From: Pseudoselenomonas ruminantium
GTDB lineage: Bacteria > Bacillota > Negativicutes > Selenomonadales > Selenomonadaceae
Assembly: GCA_002448495.1 (NCBI GenBank)
Contig: DJYL01000124.1
Coordinates: 1-14,256 of the forward strand
DNA length: 14,256 nt
Reading direction: 5' to 3'
The stretch's first letter is position 1, and each line of letters starts with the position of its first letter. The position numbers were made by a program, and so were the translations under genes. Below, piece after piece: positions 12,754 through 14,256 of this stretch. The notes below the pieces were generated by a model. That model ran no database searches. It was not told where the DNA came from and worked only from the letters and a program-made list of their open reading frames with translations.

Positions 12754-14007
12754 ATGAATCTTATGGAAATTCTACAGCAGTCTGATCCGGAAGCAGCAAA
12801 GCATATAGGCAGTGAGCTGAACCGCCAGCGGGAAAAATTGGAGCTTATTGCATCGGAAAACATTGTCAGTCCCGCGGTTCTTGCCGCACAGGGCAGTGTT
12901 CTCACGAATAAGTATGCAGAAGGTTATCCCGGCAAGCGTTATTATGGCGGCTGTGAATTCGTGGATGAAGTGGAAAGCCTTGCCATTGAACGGGCCAAAA
13001 AACTCTTTGGCGCAGAGTATGCCAATGTCCAGCCGCATTCCGGCGCACAGGCCAATATGGCGGTGTTCTTTGCCCTGCTGAAACCGGGCGATACGGTGAT
13101 GGGCATGAACCTCAATGATGGCGGTCATCTCACGCATGGCTCGCCGGTCAATATGTCCGGTAAGTATTTTAAGATTGTGCCTTACGGCGTGGACAGGGAA
13201 ACGGAAACCATTGACTATGATGCACTGGAAAAACAGGCGCAGGAATGCAAGCCGAAACTGATTGTTGCAGGTGCATCGGCGTATGCCCGCGTTATCGATT
13301 TTCCGCGCCTGGCGCAAATCGCGCATGGTGTCGGAGCGTATCTGATGGTGGATATCGCCCATATTGCCGGTCTGGTGGCGGCAGGTGAGCACCCAAGCCC
13401 GATTCCGTATGCCGATGTGGTGACGACCACGACCCACAAGACCCTGCGCGGCCCGCGCGGCGGCATGATTTTGTGCCGTGATGCCGAATTTGGCAAGCAG
13501 TTCAACAAGGCCGTATTCCCCGGTATTCAGGGCGGCCCGCTGATGCATGTTATCGCGGCTAAGGCTGTGGCTCTGGGCGAAGCGTTAAAGCCGGAATTTA
13601 AGGAATACGCCAAGCAGGTGGTTAAAAATGCGGCAGTTCTGGCCAAGACCTTGCAGGAGGAAGGCTTCCGCCTTGTGTCCGGCGGTACGGACAATCACCT
13701 GATGCTGGTGGATTTAACGAACAAGGGGATTACGGGCAAGACCGCGCAGACGGTGCTCGATGAAGTGAACATCACCGCCAACCGCAACACGATTCCCTTT
13801 GAACCGCTGTCTCCGTTTGTGACCAGCGGCCTGCGTCTGGGCACACCTGCCCTCACTACCCGTGGCTTTAAGGAAGCCGATTTGCAGGAAGTTGGCAAAA
13901 TCATCGCTATGGTACTTAGCGATACCGAAAATGAGGAAAAGAAAGCCGAAGCACGGAAGCGGGTAGCTGCCCTGTGCAAAAAATACCCGCTTTATGCCGG
14001 TATGTAA
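12754..14007 (+). CDS. glyA: Serine hydroxymethyltransferase
   Basis: PLP enzyme that converts serine and tetrahydrofolate to glycine and 5,10-methylene-tetrahydrofolate, the main source of one-carbon units. 417 residues, standard. Seen: [10 protein letters not shown] (31-40), [20 protein letters not shown] (52-71), the [20 protein letters not shown] block (94-113), [19 protein letters not shown] with D200 and H203 contacting PLP, and [16 protein letters not shown] with the PLP lysine K229. All expected catalytic residues are intact. AGGAGG 7 bases before ATG 12754 is a strong site. It is followed after 13 bases by upp, so the two are co-transcribed, linking glycine/one-carbon supply with nucleotide salvage. 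Confidence 0.98.
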   Translation: MNLMEILQQSDPEAAKHIGSELNRQREKLELIASENIVSPAVLAAQGSVLTNKYAEGYPGKRYYGGCEFVDEVESLAIERAKKLFGAEYANVQPHSGAQANMAVFFALLKPGDTVMGMNLNDGGHLTHGSPVNMSGKYFKIVPYGVDRETETIDYDALEKQAQECKPKLIVAGASAYARVIDFPRLAQIAHGVGAYLMVDIAHIAGLVAAGEHPSPIPYADVVTTTTHKTLRGPRGGMILCRDAEFGKQFNKAVFPGIQGGPLMHVIAAKAVALGEALKPEFKEYAKQVVKNAAVLAKTLQEEGFRLVSGGTDNHLMLVDLTNKGITGKTAQTVLDEVNITANRNTIPFEPLSPFVTSGLRLGTPALTTRGFKEADLQEVGKIIAMVLSDTENEEKKAEARKRVAALCKKYPLYAGM

Positions 14008-14020
14008 AAGGAGAAAGAAA

Positions 14021-14256
14021 ATGTCTGATAAGCTTAATGTAAATGTAATTAACCATCCCCTGATTCAGCATAAACTCACCATGATGCGCCAGAAGGACAC
14101 GGGCACGAAGGACTTCCGCGAGCTCCTCGAAGAAATCGCCATGCTTATGACCTATGAAATCACCCGCGATTTCCCGCTCAAGGATATTGAAATCGAGACT
14201 CCGGTGGCTAAATGCACGGCCAAAGTGCTGGCGGGCAAGAAGGTAGGCGTTGTGCC
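14021..14256 (+). CDS. upp: Uracil phosphoribosyltransferase, 5' part
   Basis: Salvages uracil to UMP using PRPP. The gene runs off the end of the window; 78 codons are visible. The start reads [19 protein letters not shown], followed by [20 protein letters not shown] and [15 protein letters not shown], which are characteristic of the family N-terminus. The PRPP-binding loop lies beyond the window. AAAAGGAG lies about 8 bases before ATG 14021, and it follows glyA by 13 bases. glyA-upp adjacency is common in Firmicutes. Confidence 0.96.
   Translation, partial: MSDKLNVNVINHPLIQHKLTMMRQKDTGTKDFRELLEEIAMLMTYEITRDFPLKDIEIETPVAKCTAKVLAGKKVGVV

Noticed and set aside
12772..13548. Long minus-strand open frame opposite glyA
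   Set aside because: glyA is unambiguous in sense; the antisense product has no family features.
1..14256. CRISPR array, transposon, prophage or defence island
   Set aside because: No regularly spaced repeats, transposase, integrase, cas or known defence genes are visible.

Overview
The window looks like chromosomal DNA from an anaerobic, low-to-mid-GC Firmicute. A Selenomonas-like member of the Negativicutes is the best guess. This rests on the mixture of rnr-smpB, an rpiB-glyA-upp housekeeping block, strong AGGAGG-type ribosome binding sites, TGnTATAAT-type promoters and several oxygen-sensitive multi-cluster iron-sulfur proteins. The genus is inference. There is no rRNA, tRNA, tmRNA, CRISPR array, transposase or phage gene.

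Layout: (1) 1-2166, plus strand: the 3' part of rnr (RNase R) and smpB, a ribosome-rescue and RNA-decay pair. (2) 2182-3675: an amino acid permease whose promoter is embedded in the smpB terminator hairpin, closed by a large hairpin shared with the convergent operon. (3) 7034-3683, minus strand: a three-gene operon of low-molecular-weight protein tyrosine phosphatase, a polyferredoxin with four canonical-type [4Fe-4S] motifs, and a cytoplasmic-looking molybdopterin oxidoreductase. (4) 8733-7084, minus strand: dhaK-dhaL, two subunits of a dihydroxyacetone-type kinase, with no dhaM beside them. (5) 8734-8944: a divergent control region with two inverted repeats and three copies of an 8-bp repeat. 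(6) 8945-10662, plus strand: a 16-cysteine DmsB-like ferredoxin overlapping a PucR/CdaR-type regulator. (7) 10663-10916: a non-coding stretch with two hairpins and a possible small RNA. (8) 12032-10917, minus strand: a PAS-GGDEF diguanylate cyclase. (9) 12231-14256, plus strand: rpiB, glyA and the first part of upp, a central carbon / one-carbon / pyrimidine salvage operon.

How the genes may work together: the middle third (3683-10662) is the accessory, redox-oriented part. A molybdenum enzyme without signal peptide or membrane anchor is paired with a polyferredoxin, and an orphan DmsB-like electron carrier sits about 3 kb away, translationally coupled to a regulator that faces dhaKL across a dyad-rich intergenic region. 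A plausible but unproven reading is that the regulator controls its own operon and the dha kinase according to a small-molecule or redox signal. The flanks are ordinary housekeeping genes.
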